Assembly (NCBI GenBank): GCA_964555355.1
Contig: CAZKRY010000011.1
Coordinates: 62,001-126,000 of the forward strand
Length of the DNA: 64,000 bases
Reading direction: 5' to 3'
Source: CAIKBL01 sp964555355
GTDB taxonomy: Bacteria > Pseudomonadota > Gammaproteobacteria > Ga0077536
Both the position numbers and the translations under genes were made by a program. Under the pieces are notes generated by a model, which saw only the letters and a list, made by a program, of their open reading frames with translations, did no database searches and was not told the origin of the DNA. This document shows positions 25,783 through 34,988 of the stretch, piece after piece (position 1 is the first letter of the stretch; every line of letters starts with the position of its first letter).

Positions 25783-26793
25783 ATGAATGTCCTAGGCCTT
25801 GAGACCTCTTGTGACGAAACCGGCGTCGCGCTCTACAGCGGGACGCATGGTCTATTGGCGCATCGTCTCTACAGTCAGATCAAGATGCACGAGGCCTATG
25901 GTGGCGTGGTGCCTGAATTGGCCTCGCGTGACCACATTCTGAGGTTAAGCCCGTTGATCGATGAGACTTTGGCGAGCGCCGGTCTTGAGATGGACGGGCT
26001 CGATGCAGTGGCGTACACCGCAGGCCCCGGGCTCATCGGGGCGTTATTGGTGGGCGCGACACTCGGACGCAGCTTGGCCTGGTCGCGTGGCATTCCGGCG
26101 GTAGGCGTGCACCACATGGAAGCCCACCTGCTCGCGCCGATGCTCGATGCCGCGCCCCCTGAGTTTCCGTTTTTGGCGTTGTTGGTCTCCGGCGGGCACA
26201 CCATGCTGGTCAAAGTAGCGGCGCTTGGCAGTTACACATTGCTCGGCGAATCCCTGGACGATGCCGCCGGCGAGGCCTTCGATAAAACCGCTAAGCTGTT
26301 GGGATTGGGTTATCCCGGCGGGCCGGCGGTGGAAAAACTCGCCGCGCAGGGCGATCCCACGCGTTTCCGCTTTCCGCGGCCGATGACGGATCGGCCTGGG
26401 CTCGATTTCAGTTTTAGCGGTCTCAAAACCTATTGCGCCAACACCGTGCGCGAGCATCAGGGTGACGAGGGCGCGAAAGCAGATATCGCACGGGCCTTTT
26501 CAGATGCAGTGGTCGATACCTTTGTCATTAAGTGTCGACGAGCACTGCGTGCCACTGGTCTTAAAACCCTGGTTGTCGCCGGCGGTGTGAGTGCAAACCG
26601 AATGCTGCGTAACGCGTTGGATAACTTGGGCGCCGAACATAACGCGCGGGTGTGTTATCCGCGTGCCGAATTTTGCACGGACAATGGGGCGATGGTGGCC
26701 TACGCCGGTTATTTACGCTTGCGAAACGGTGCCCAAGCCTCGCTCGATTTCAAAGTGCGGCCGCGTTGGTCGTTGACTGAGCTCACGCCATAA
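25783..26793 (+). CDS. tsaD: tRNA N6-threonylcarbamoyladenosine transferase subunit
   Basis: 336 residues, the usual length. The N-terminal GLETSCDETG, the metal-binding HHMEAH (about 110-115), the ASKHA nucleotide-binding segments and VVAGGVSANRMLR are all present. With TsaB, TsaC and TsaE it installs t6A37 on ANN-reading tRNAs. It is transcribed divergently from rpsU and meets plsY tail to tail eight bases later. Confidence 0.97.
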   Translation: MNVLGLETSCDETGVALYSGTHGLLAHRLYSQIKMHEAYGGVVPELASRDHILRLSPLIDETLASAGLEMDGLDAVAYTAGPGLIGALLVGATLGRSLAWSRGIPAVGVHHMEAHLLAPMLDAAPPEFPFLALLVSGGHTMLVKVAALGSYTLLGESLDDAAGEAFDKTAKLLGLGYPGGPAVEKLAAQGDPTRFRFPRPMTDRPGLDFSFSGLKTYCANTVREHQGDEGAKADIARAFSDAVVDTFVIKCRRALRATGLKTLVVAGGVSANRMLRNALDNLGAEHNARVCYPRAEFCTDNGAMVAYAGYLRLRNGAQASLDFKVRPRWSLTELTP

Positions 26794-26801
26794 ATTCGGA
26801 T

Positions 26802-27404
26802 TTAGGCCGGACTCTGCTTTTTTTGTCCGATCCGACTCTCAGTGCCGGCACGCAGCCGAGCAATATTCTCGCGATGGCGGATAAAGACCGCCGTGCTCAT
26901 CGCAAGCAGCGCCACGCCATAAGCCCCCGGCAAATCAAGTAACACCGCCAACAACGGCGCAAGTAGTGTTGCAGTCAGCGCAGCCAAGGATGAATAACGG
27001 CTGATTGCCGCGATAAAAACCCAGGTGGCGATGAAGCCAAGTCCAAGTCGCCAATCAAATCCAAACAACACACCGATCAATGTCGCGACGCCTTTGCCGC
27101 CGCGAAAACCAAAGAACACCGGAAAGAGATGACCGGCGAACGCCGCCGCCCCCACCGCTGCGATAGCACCGGGCGGTAACGCGACAAGCGAGGCGAGCGC
27201 CACCGGCAAGAATCCTTTTAAAACATCGCCCGCGAGCGTGGCCGCCGCCGGCCCTTTGCCGAATGCGCGCAAGACATTGGTGGCACCTGGGTTGCCGGAG
27301 CCGACATTGCGCGGATCGCCCTTACCCAGTAACCGGCACACGACGATCGCCGCCGACACCGAGCCGACGAGATACGCCGCCGCGACCCACACGAGATTAA
27401 GCAT
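26802..27404 (-). CDS. plsY: Glycerol-3-phosphate acyltransferase
   Basis: 200 residues with five or so hydrophobic helices. The three PlsY motifs are visible: GSGNPGATNVLR (loop 1), GHLFPVFFGFRGGKGVAT (loop 2) and a C-terminal RHRENI segment. The membrane enzyme acylates glycerol-3-phosphate using acyl phosphate, starting phospholipid synthesis. Confidence 0.95.
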   Translation of the reverse strand: MLNLVWVAAAYLVGSVSAAIVVCRLLGKGDPRNVGSGNPGATNVLRAFGKGPAAATLAGDVLKGFLPVALASLVALPPGAIAAVGAAAFAGHLFPVFFGFRGGKGVATLIGVLFGFDWRLGLGFIATWVFIAAISRYSSLAALTATLLAPLLAVLLDLPGAYGVALLAMSTAVFIRHRENIARLRAGTESRIGQKKQSPA

Positions 27405-27505
27405 GCGCCTATTGCACTAGAAAGCGGCGACGCCAACAAGGGGACGCGCGATGCGGCTGAGCGGCTTATACTGCACGCGCAAATTTCGCGGGGTTCTGCA
27501 GCGGC

Positions 27506-27862
27506 ATGGATATCGTCTTCTTGCATGGCTTGAAATTAAACACGGTCATCGGACTGTGGGAGTGGGAACGCCACTTCAAACAAACGCTGATTGTCGATCT
27601 CGATATCGGTGCCGATCTTAACGCCGCCGGGCGCTCGGACGCTATTGACGACACGGTTGACTATAAATCGATCGCCAAACGCATGTTCAAGCTCGCCGAC
27701 GAACATAACTTTTTACTAGTCGAGGCACTCGCCGCGCGCATGGCGGATATCTTGCTCAACGAATTCAAACTGCGCTGGGTGCGCATCAAGATCAACAAGC
27801 AAGGTGCGGTGCGCCAAGTACGTGACGTAGGCGTGATCATCGAGCGCGGAGAGCGTTTTTGA
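27506..27862 (+). CDS. folB: Dihydroneopterin aldolase
   Basis: 118 residues. MDIVFLHGLKLNTVIGLWEW and the conserved ERHFKQTLIVDL-type strand, followed by DTVDYKSIAKRM and the catalytic region with FLLVEALAARMA, identify FolB. It cleaves dihydroneopterin to 6-hydroxymethyl-dihydropterin and glycolaldehyde in folate synthesis. The stop overlaps the TTG start of folK. Confidence 0.95.
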   Translation: MDIVFLHGLKLNTVIGLWEWERHFKQTLIVDLDIGADLNAAGRSDAIDDTVDYKSIAKRMFKLADEHNFLLVEALAARMADILLNEFKLRWVRIKINKQGAVRQVRDVGVIIERGERF

Positions 27863-28359
27863 GCACGCGCCAACGCGTCTACGTCAGCCTCGGCAGTAAC
27901 GTCGAGCGTGAACACAATTTGCGCAGCGCCGTGCAAGCGTTGACCGCGCGCTTTGGCAAAATCGCTCGCTCGCCGGTGTATGCCAATCCCGCCGTCGGAT
28001 TTATCGGAGACGATTTCTACAATCTGGTGGTCGGGTTTGACACGGACTTGCCACTCGCGGAATTGCTCGCGGAATTACGCGAGATTGAGCGACAACATGG
28101 TCGCCTTCGCGGCGAAGCGAAGTTCGCACCGCGCACGCTTGATCTCGATGTATTAACCTACGGCACCCTAGTGACTGATGGTCCGCCGCTTAAGTTACCC
28201 CGCGCGGATATTCTGGAATACGATTTTGTACTGCGGCCACTGGCCGATCTGGCGGGTACGGAACGGCATCCACGCGAGCAAATGACATTTGCCGAGCTTT
28301 GGCGCGGATTCGCGCCCAAGTCGAGCGCCTTGACGTTGGTGTCGGATGTTTGTGTTTAA
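27859..28359 (+). CDS. folK: 6-hydroxymethyl-7,8-dihydropterin pyrophosphokinase
   Basis: 166 residues from a TTG that overlaps the folB stop (TTGA). It has YVSLGSNVEREHNLRSAVQA at the N-terminus, then the signature FAPRTLDLDVLTYG and the C-terminal FVLRPLADLAG. It transfers pyrophosphate from ATP to the product of FolB, so the two genes encode successive steps. Confidence 0.95.
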   Translation: MSTRQRVYVSLGSNVEREHNLRSAVQALTARFGKIARSPVYANPAVGFIGDDFYNLVVGFDTDLPLAELLAELREIERQHGRLRGEAKFAPRTLDLDVLTYGTLVTDGPPLKLPRADILEYDFVLRPLADLAGTERHPREQMTFAELWRGFAPKSSALTLVSDVCV

Positions 28360-28374
28360 CTCGAGAGATCCCCT

Positions 28375-28818
28375 TTGAAAAAAACACTTGATGGTTTAAC
28401 CCGTCGCCGCGCGTTGTTCGCGCTAAGTGCCACGCTCCTCACTGGGTGCGGCGGATTTCTTACTCCAGGTGAAGAACGCCGCCAAAAAATGTTGATGGAA
28501 GCTACCGAAACCTACCGCAAGCTCATCCGCTGGGGATATTACGAAGAGGCCGCGCAATACCTGCTCGGCAAGGGCGAAGAGTTGCCGCGTCCCGACCTAA
28601 AGCACATGGCGCAGTACAAAGTAAGCGCCTACAACGCAAGCGAACAATTGGCGAACGACGAAGGCGACGAAGTACGGCAAATCGTGCTCATCGATTATTA
28701 CGACATCGACTCCGGCGTGCTGAAACACCTGCGCGATGAACAGTACTGGTGGTATGACGAAGAGAAACGGCGGTGGTATTTGGGATCGCCAATGGCGGCG
28801 ATCGGCGCGGGGGACTAG
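28375..28818 (+). CDS. Small lipoprotein of unknown function
   Basis: 147 residues from TTG 28375, 15 bases after folK. LTRRRALFALSATLLTGCGG is a lipoprotein signal (lipobox LLTGC) with an Arg-rich n-region. The mature part is helical, then has strands (YKVSAYNASEQLANDEGDEV; IVLIDYYDIDSG) and ends in a Trp/Tyr-rich segment (QYWWYDEEKRRWYLG). The family is unknown to me; it may be an NTF2-like fold. It may be co-transcribed with folBK. Confidence 0.7.
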   Translation: MKKTLDGLTRRRALFALSATLLTGCGGFLTPGEERRQKMLMEATETYRKLIRWGYYEEAAQYLLGKGEELPRPDLKHMAQYKVSAYNASEQLANDEGDEVRQIVLIDYYDIDSGVLKHLRDEQYWWYDEEKRRWYLGSPMAAIGAGD

Positions 28819-28830
28819 GCGCGCGGGCGA

Positions 28831-30363
28831 TCAGGCTTCGATCAGCGCGAGCGTCGCGAGTTCGGTAAGTTTTCGGTCAAGTTCCGTCGCTACAGAAGCA
28901 GGCAGTCCACCCGCTACCGGTGTGACATGTTCAACGCCAAGGTAATGCGCAAGTTCGATGAGCAGTTCTTCGCGCGTGCGAGTGCCGTCTAGTAATTGAA
29001 GAAGCTTCCCCGCTAGTGCGCCCGTTAACTCAACATTCTCCTGTCGCAAGTTGGTCACCATCGATCGCTCTGCGGCTTGCAGCCGCGCCAATGCGCTTGC
29101 GCGTGGCCGTTCGCCGCACCGTATAACGAACGATGGCGGGTGTACGTGCAAAGTGACCATATTGCGCCCGTAAACGCGGAGCAGCATTTCGCTTAGCAAC
29201 GCCTTTGCATCGGATGTTGGTCGGATACTCGCGCTGGCTTGCGCGCAAGTCAGCAATTCACCGAACGCAATGGCTTTAGGCCAAGCTTGTCCGAGACAGT
29301 GGAGCGCGGCTTTCAGCAGTGGCTGGTTTGTCGTCAACGATTGCCCGCCTTGATCACGGAACTCAACCTCGGTTGCTGACCTTAATTGCCCCGGGGTGGC
29401 GGTCGTGTTGACCGAAGAAGTAAGCGAAAAAGCGGATATGTCGGTGATGGGAGATAGTTTGTGCGCGTGATGACAAAGCAGGGTTTGCCGAAATTTTCGA
29501 CACTTTAAAAAATCCGCGTATTGCTCGTGCAAAATTCGCTCACCCGCCGCGACATGCCGTAATGCTTGCGCGACGGCCGGCGCGAAAGCCATATCCTGCA
29601 TTTCGAAATAATCTGCTTCCGCGAGGTACTGCAGCGCGTACTCGGAAGCGCGCGCGATAAACTCGTGGAAGTAAACGGGTGAGTTGATCGCTGCGAGATC
29701 GTCGTGATAGACATAGCCTTCGCTACTGCTGGTGATCCGCTGTAACTCAATTTGCAGCAGTTTGCCGTAGACCTCTGCGGCTGGCTGGGCGTTCGCAAGA
29801 AATTCCAGCAACGCGCGGGCTTCGCTCACTTCCTCGCCCGAGCTACCCACCTGTTGTACGTGGAAGCGCATCATGCCGCGCACCATGTCGCGCAGATGCC
29901 CGCCGGGGTAGGTGTTATAACTTATGTAGGCGATGCCGTTCGGCGTTAGATGGTCGCGGCAAATCGCGAGAATTTTGTTTTGAACGGCGGGTGGGACCCA
30001 AGCGTAAAGCCCGTGCGCGATGATGTAATCGAACTCACCAATACTGCGGTCAATGTCCAAGATATCGAGCTGCCGGAGCGCGATGTTCTGCAATCCTAGG
30101 GTGCTGATCGATGCTTGACCGCGTGCGATGGGCGTAGCCGCTAAGTCAATGCCGACAAAATGGCTTGCCGGCAGTCCGTAGGCCATTGGAATTAAGTTCG
30201 ATCCGTCACCGCAGCCGAGTTCAAGTACCCGGCACTTGGCGACCGGCGGCGGTTGCAAGCCGAACAATGCCGCGAGCGTGGCTAGACGATCGGGATGGGT
30301 TTGCGGAAAAGCGCGGCTCGCGTACGACACTTGGTCATACGCATTGGGTTGGTCATGTTGCAT
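28831..30363 (-). CDS. Two-domain methyltransferase with regulatory domain (PKMT-like)
   Basis: 510 residues. The N-terminal Rossmann methyltransferase has SAM motif I VLELGCGDGSNLIP (about 45-58) and FVGIDLAATPIARGQ. The central region and the C-terminal half (FHEFIARASEYALQYLAEAD; AADEL-like regions) match the methyltransferase regulatory domain seen in protein-lysine methyltransferases of Rickettsia, which modify surface proteins. The substrate here is unknown. It lies alone, convergent with the lipoprotein gene 12 bases away. Confidence 0.82.
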   Translation of the reverse strand: MQHDQPNAYDQVSYASRAFPQTHPDRLATLAALFGLQPPPVAKCRVLELGCGDGSNLIPMAYGLPASHFVGIDLAATPIARGQASISTLGLQNIALRQLDILDIDRSIGEFDYIIAHGLYAWVPPAVQNKILAICRDHLTPNGIAYISYNTYPGGHLRDMVRGMMRFHVQQVGSSGEEVSEARALLEFLANAQPAAEVYGKLLQIELQRITSSSEGYVYHDDLAAINSPVYFHEFIARASEYALQYLAEADYFEMQDMAFAPAVAQALRHVAAGERILHEQYADFLKCRKFRQTLLCHHAHKLSPITDISAFSLTSSVNTTATPGQLRSATEVEFRDQGGQSLTTNQPLLKAALHCLGQAWPKAIAFGELLTCAQASASIRPTSDAKALLSEMLLRVYGRNMVTLHVHPPSFVIRCGERPRASALARLQAAERSMVTNLRQENVELTGALAGKLLQLLDGTRTREELLIELAHYLGVEHVTPVAGGLPASVATELDRKLTELATLALIEA

Positions 30364-30426
30364 GCTGCCGACAGGGTAGGGCGGCGGCGCCAGGGTAAAT
30401 CGACCGCCGTCCGTGCGCGAGGCAGC

Positions 30427-31119
30427 CTATTCGATAGATTCTAGTTTGCGTTCACGTGCCTTGCGCCCGCCCGCCCAGCCGAGGCCGGCGAGTCCGCTCA
30501 GTAGAAACGGTAAGCTGGCTGGGAGCGGGACTGCGGATGTTTCAATCAACGGAGAACTAAAGTCGGCGAGTTGCGCAAACACTGCGGTTGATCCCGAAAA
30601 ACCAGATGGGGAGAACTTACCACTTACAGCCGTCCCAGCGGTGCCATCGGGCTTTTGCGGGGTGACAATCAATTCCAAAAGCTCATATGAGAAGGCACCT
30701 TCAACGCTGGGAGGCTCGTCGCTGCTAGCGTTGATGTCAAGCGACGTAATAAATACGTCCGAAAACTTCATCGTAAAAAACTCAAATGGCTTGGCATCAT
30801 TTACAAATACAGCGTGCATTTCCGCCGACGCTATCCTATCGCCTAAAGTGGCCAGGAGTTTTGGAACCGCAATATCCAACGCCTGGATCCAGGTAAATTC
30901 AGTCCCCTCCATGATGGGTTTTTCACGGGGATTCGCCGGGGGTAAAATTTCGATACTCCAGGTGAAGCTTTCAAGCGCGATAGCCCCTTTGTAATCCTTG
31001 GTCTCTACCCCTCCATTGATATCGGCGAACCTTAGATAGTACGCGGTGGACGCTTCGGCGGGTGCGGTACTCGCGACTAGCAAGCCACAGGCTACGGCTT
31101 TGAGTGAATTTGCTTTCAT
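30427..31119 (-). CDS. Hcp-like exported protein with a PEP-CTERM-like sorting tail
   Basis: 230 residues. A signal peptide (cleavage near AEA) is followed by a domain resembling type VI secretion Hcp: an N-terminal strand YYLRFADINGGVETKDYKGA, then LESFTWSIE, FTWIQALDIAVPKLLATL, FEFFTMKFSDVFITSLDI, and a final YELLELIVTPQ. The C-terminus (VPLPASLPFLLSGLAGLG, then an Arg/Lys-rich end) is a PEP-CTERM-like exosortase signal. The domain would therefore be anchored or displayed at the envelope rather than used as a T6SS tube. No exosortase or T6SS genes lie in the window. Confidence 0.75.
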   Translation of the reverse strand: MKANSLKAVACGLLVASTAPAEASTAYYLRFADINGGVETKDYKGAIALESFTWSIEILPPANPREKPIMEGTEFTWIQALDIAVPKLLATLGDRIASAEMHAVFVNDAKPFEFFTMKFSDVFITSLDINASSDEPPSVEGAFSYELLELIVTPQKPDGTAGTAVSGKFSPSGFSGSTAVFAQLADFSSPLIETSAVPLPASLPFLLSGLAGLGWAGGRKARERKLESIE

Positions 31120-31276
31120 AACGATTTCCCTCGTTGGCAGTTTTTTTGACTAGCTCTCGCGAGAGAATTAGCCGATTTGTTCGTTCTCGTAGCGCAGGAA
31201 TTTACACGCTAAGGACCGGGTCAGAAAGCTTGCGCGGTAATATTACCGAGATCCACTCAGGAGGCGCTTCATTTAA

Positions 31277-32029
31277 TCATTCGGCAACGCTCCGACCCCC
31301 GTCGACTGTCACCACTTGTCCCGTCACGTAAGGGGCGTCGAGCAGATAGTTAACCGCGGTTGCAATGTCTTGCAGTTCGCCGAGACGGCCAAGCGGGGTG
31401 CGCGCGAGGATGTGCGTTTGCTCGTCTGCGGATGCTTGGGCATGCCACAAAATTGCCCCTGGAGAGACCGCGTTAACGCGCACCTCCGGCGCGAGATCTC
31501 GAGCCAGTGCCTTAGTTAGCCCAATGAGCGCGGCCTTGGACGCGCAGTACACAGCGTAATCCGCGCGCGGTCGCTCGGCGTAGATGTCGGTTAGATTGAT
31601 GATGGCGCCGCGCGTCGCGCGCAACATCGGGGCGGCCGCTTGCGTGAGCAGAAACGGCGCACGAACGTTGATATCAAAATGCGCGTTCCAGTCGGCGAGA
31701 TCGGCTGTTGCGAGCGGGGTCGGTTGAAATACGGCCGCGTTGTTGATGAGCACATCGAGCCGCCCCCAGGAGCCAGCAATCCGCGCGATAAGCGCCGCCG
31801 CCGCTGTCGGTTGCGCAAGATCGGCTTCGACTGCCAAGACCGATCCCGCCCGTCGCGCGTCCAGAGTGTCGCGCAAGGCGAGCGCTGCGTTGGCCGAACG
31901 ATGATAATGCAGCACGACCTGATAGCCACGCGCGTGCAGGGTGTCCACGAGGTGCGCACCGATGCGCCGGCTTGCACCGGTGATGAGCGCGACTGGGCGC
32001 GCGGCAGCGGGAGTATCGGCAGCCAACAT
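31277..32029 (-). CDS. Pteridine reductase-like short-chain dehydrogenase
   Basis: 250 residues. The start ALITGASRRIGAHLVDTLHA, then YQVVLHYHRS, with Arg-Arg after the glycine motif, is typical of pteridine reductases (PTR1/FolM-like), which reduce dihydrobiopterin or dihydrofolate with NADPH. The catalytic Tyr and Lys are in YCASKAALIGLTKAL, and NNAAVF replaces NNAG. The ATG is divergent from the midA-like gene, three bases apart. The location near folBK fits a pterin role. Confidence 0.85.
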   Translation of the reverse strand: MLAADTPAAARPVALITGASRRIGAHLVDTLHARGYQVVLHYHRSANAALALRDTLDARRAGSVLAVEADLAQPTAAAALIARIAGSWGRLDVLINNAAVFQPTPLATADLADWNAHFDINVRAPFLLTQAAAPMLRATRGAIINLTDIYAERPRADYAVYCASKAALIGLTKALARDLAPEVRVNAVSPGAILWHAQASADEQTHILARTPLGRLGELQDIATAVNYLLDAPYVTGQVVTVDGGRSVAE

Positions 32030-32031
32030 GA

Positions 32032-33219
32032 TTGCGAGATAGTAAAGGCGTGGAAGTAACGTCGAGATTACCCGATCCGAGTGCGGATGAAATAGCGCTT
32101 TCAGCCCGGCTTGGCGCGATCATTCGCGCCGAATGTGCCGCCGCCGGTGGCTTTTTGCCATTTGAAAGGTTCATGGAGCTTGCGCTTTACGCGCCCGGTT
32201 TAGGCTACTACGTGGCGGGTGCCACCAAGTTTGGGCGTGACGGTGATTTTGTCACGGCGCCCGAATTGTCGCCGTTATTCGGCGCGACGCTTGCCGCGCA
32301 ATGTGTCGCGGCGTTCGCGGCGGGCGGCATTGGGATCATCGAATTTGGTGGCGGCAGTGGTCGCCTCGCCGCCAGTCTAATGTCCCAATTGATCACGCAA
32401 GGGATACATGAATTCCGTTACGCAATTGTGGAGTTGAGCCCGGAATTACGCGCCCGCCAGCACGCGACGATTGCCGCCGCCGATCCATCGTTGTTGGCGC
32501 ATGTCGAGTGGTGGCAGGGGCCGCCCGATAAGCCTTGGCGCGGCGCTGTGATCGCGAACGAAATTCTCGATGCGTTACCGGTCACGCGATTTGAAATCGA
32601 TGCCGAGGGGATCCGCGAGTGCGGGGTGCACGTGCGCGGCGACGGATCTTTCGCGTGGGTAACACGCCCGGCCACGATAAGTCTTGTGCAACAAATCAAG
32701 GCAGCCTTGCCGGTGAAGTTCAACCCAACTCAATGCGTGCGCGCGGAGATCAATCGTCGCCAAGCGTTGTGGCTGGATGATCTTCATCGCTTTCTCGAGC
32801 AAGGACTCGTTCTCATCGCGGACTATGGTGATCCGCGCGACGAGTACTATCAACGTGAGCGCCTCGATGGCACGCTGCAATGCTACTACCGTCACCGCGT
32901 ACACCATGACGCCTTGTGGTGGCCCGGCTTACAGGACATTACGGCGGCGGTTGATTTCTCCGCGCTCGCGGATGCGGCGGTCGCGAGCGGATTTGAAGTG
33001 GCGGGATTCGCCACGCAAACACATTTTTTGATGAGTTGCGGGATTGGCGAATTACTCGCCGAATTGCCGGCGGCGGATCAGCCGCGCGCCGCGCAGGCGC
33101 TAAAAATATTGATGTTGCCACAGGAGATGGGAACGCGCCTTAAATTCATGACGCTCACGAAGGCATATGCGGGCACCGTCCGCGGGTATGAACTTAAGAA
33201 CGAACGTCATCGTCTATAA
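32032..33219 (+). CDS. SAM-dependent methyltransferase, MidA/NDUFAF7 family
   Basis: 395 residues if TTG 32032 is used; a GTG at 32050 is an equally possible start. Family hallmarks: GFLPFERFMELALYAPGLGY, the GRDGDFVTAPELSPLFG segment, SAM motif FGGGSGRLAASLM, NEILDALPV and the later IADYGDPRDEYY. In eukaryotes the homologue methylates an Arg of complex I subunit NDUFS2; the bacterial target is less clear. It is usually next to the pteridine reductase gene in related bacteria, as here. Confidence 0.92.
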   Translation: MRDSKGVEVTSRLPDPSADEIALSARLGAIIRAECAAAGGFLPFERFMELALYAPGLGYYVAGATKFGRDGDFVTAPELSPLFGATLAAQCVAAFAAGGIGIIEFGGGSGRLAASLMSQLITQGIHEFRYAIVELSPELRARQHATIAAADPSLLAHVEWWQGPPDKPWRGAVIANEILDALPVTRFEIDAEGIRECGVHVRGDGSFAWVTRPATISLVQQIKAALPVKFNPTQCVRAEINRRQALWLDDLHRFLEQGLVLIADYGDPRDEYYQRERLDGTLQCYYRHRVHHDALWWPGLQDITAAVDFSALADAAVASGFEVAGFATQTHFLMSCGIGELLAELPAADQPRAAQALKILMLPQEMGTRLKFMTLTKAYAGTVRGYELKNERHRL

Positions 33220-33283
33220 AACGCGCATCAAACCAGAGAACTGGCACGTATCGGTAGCTGTATGAACAACCAAGGATCCCGCT

Positions 33284-33931
33284 ATGAATAAAATTTTCCA
33301 TCGCTTGGCCCATCGCTTAGCGATAATCGCCTTGCTACTGGTTGCCGCTGCGCCGCATGCCGTTGAGGTTGATGAAGATGCGCCCGCTGTGTTACCCGCG
33401 CCAACCGGTTCGCAGCAGGTGGCGACCTTTGCCGGGGGGTGCTTCTGGTGTATGGAACCACCGTTCGACAAATTGCCCGGTGTCATAGCGACGACTTCCG
33501 GCTATACCGGCGGAACGCGCGAAAATCCAACCTACAAAGAAGTTTCGTATGAGGATACCGGGCATGCCGAATCCGTGCAGGTGTTGTTCGATCCCGATAA
33601 AATCAGCTACGAACGGCTATTGGACGTTTACTGGCACAACATCGATCCCACCGCGCTCGATTTCCAGTTCTGCGATGCGGGGCATCAATACCGTTCGGCA
33701 ATCTTCTATCACAGTGACGCGCAGCGGGCCGCAGCCATCGCAAGTCGAGACGCGCTTGTGAAAAATAAACCATTCGCGGGGGCGATTGTCACGGAAATCT
33801 CGCCGGCCAAGACTTTTTATCCCGCCGAGAATTATCATCAGGACTACTACCGGAAGAACCCCGCACGATATAAGTTTTACCGGTTCAACTGTGGGCGCGA
33901 TCAGCGCTTGGCCGAGTTATGGGGAAAATAG
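33284..33931 (+). CDS. msrA: Peptide-methionine (S)-S-oxide reductase, exported
   Basis: 215 residues. A signal peptide (hydrophobic segment LAIIALLLVAAAPHAV) precedes the catalytic domain. The nucleophile Cys lies in GGCFWCMEPPFDKLPGV, and GYTGG and the DAGHQYRSAIFY substrate-binding segment are present. Being exported, it would repair oxidised methionine in periplasmic or membrane proteins. Resolving cysteines such as FNCGRDQ lie near the C-terminus. Confidence 0.95.
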   Translation: MNKIFHRLAHRLAIIALLLVAAAPHAVEVDEDAPAVLPAPTGSQQVATFAGGCFWCMEPPFDKLPGVIATTSGYTGGTRENPTYKEVSYEDTGHAESVQVLFDPDKISYERLLDVYWHNIDPTALDFQFCDAGHQYRSAIFYHSDAQRAAAIASRDALVKNKPFAGAIVTEISPAKTFYPAENYHQDYYRKNPARYKFYRFNCGRDQRLAELWGK

Positions 33932-33989
33932 CGGTGCGCCTGTGCCCGGCTTCGGAAGCCGCCAGCCGCCGCGGGAGCACGTTCTCGAC

Positions 33990-34913
33990 ATGCACGACCC
34001 GATACCAGAAGGCACGACCAGCACCAATCACCAAACGATTTTGTTTGCCGACATCGTCGGCAGCACGACGCTGTATGAACGGTTAGGCGATGTCATCGCG
34101 CGCGCGCTCACCGGTAAGGTGATGGCGCGCATGGCGGAAATCGTGAGCGCAAAAAATGGCCGAGTCGCCGCTGAACTCGGCGATGAACTCATGTGTTTTT
34201 TTACGCAACCGGCGGATGCCGCCGCCGCCGCCGGCGAGCTGCATGCGAGGATCGGTGAAGAGTTTCCAATCCCGGAGCACGATAGCAATATCAAACTTCG
34301 GATCGGCCTCCATTACGGCGTGGCCGGTGGCCACAAAGATGATCTCATGGGCGAAACCGCCAAAATTGCACATTGGGCGGCGAGTAACGCCAAGGCTGAG
34401 CAGACATTGGCGACGGTCCCGGTCATTGATGCGCTGCCGCGGATTTTTCGCGCGGTGTCGCGTTATGTCGACGACGAAACCTGGAACTTCGTGTCGTTCG
34501 AGCACGTGTCGTTGTACGAAATCATTTGGGATTTGGAGTCGATCACGGCGGCGGCGATGTCCCCGGCGCCGGCAACGCCGGAGCGTTGCGGGTTGGTGAC
34601 GTTTCGTTACGGCGGCGATGCAATCACCATCAATGCAGAGCGGCCGGTCATCTCGGTAGGGCGGGGTGTGCAAAACGATTTAGTCATCAAGCATGAACTC
34701 GTTTCGCGCCAGCATTTCACCGCGCAGTTCAGTCGCGGTCGCTGCACCATGACCGATAAAAGCACCAACGGCACCATCGTCGTCCCGGATAACGGAGCGC
34801 GCCAAACCGTGCGCCGAGATACGGTCGCGTTGAGTGGCTCAGGCACCATTTTTCTCGGACCTTTCGAACAGACCGATCTCGCCGCCACGCTGACTTATCG
34901 CTGCGAGAGTTGA
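33990..34913 (+). CDS. Class III adenylate/guanylate cyclase fused to an FHA domain
   Basis: 307 residues from ATG 33990, with GGAG 12 bases upstream; the open frame from 33786 overlaps msrA and is discarded. Residues 15-190 are a class III cyclase: TILFADIVGSTTLYERLGD carries the first metal Asp (D21), LGDELMCFF the second, and LRIGLHYG follows. Residues 205-300 are an FHA phosphothreonine-binding domain (VISVGRGVQNDLVI, SRQHF, TDKSTNGTIVV). It would make a cyclic nucleotide under control of Thr phosphorylation, so the Hanks kinase at 8068 is a possible upstream partner (inference). This fold is unrelated to the exported cyclase at 1632. Confidence 0.88.
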   Translation: MHDPIPEGTTSTNHQTILFADIVGSTTLYERLGDVIARALTGKVMARMAEIVSAKNGRVAAELGDELMCFFTQPADAAAAAGELHARIGEEFPIPEHDSNIKLRIGLHYGVAGGHKDDLMGETAKIAHWAASNAKAEQTLATVPVIDALPRIFRAVSRYVDDETWNFVSFEHVSLYEIIWDLESITAAAMSPAPATPERCGLVTFRYGGDAITINAERPVISVGRGVQNDLVIKHELVSRQHFTAQFSRGRCTMTDKSTNGTIVVPDNGARQTVRRDTVALSGSGTIFLGPFEQTDLAATLTYRCES

Positions 34914-34960
34914 GATGTTTTCCACGTAACGCGCGCGATCAAATCGAATTACTCTATCGA

Positions 34961-34988
34961 GTGCGGGAGAGGGCAGGGTGAGGGTCTT
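34961..34988. repeat. Partial copy of the GGGAGAGGG/CCCTCACCC intergenic repeat
   Basis: GTGCGGGAGAGGGCAGGGTG followed by AGGGTCTT. It is a single arm of the repeat family found complete at 44147, 51610 and 54077. It overlaps the 3' end of cca. Confidence 0.6.
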
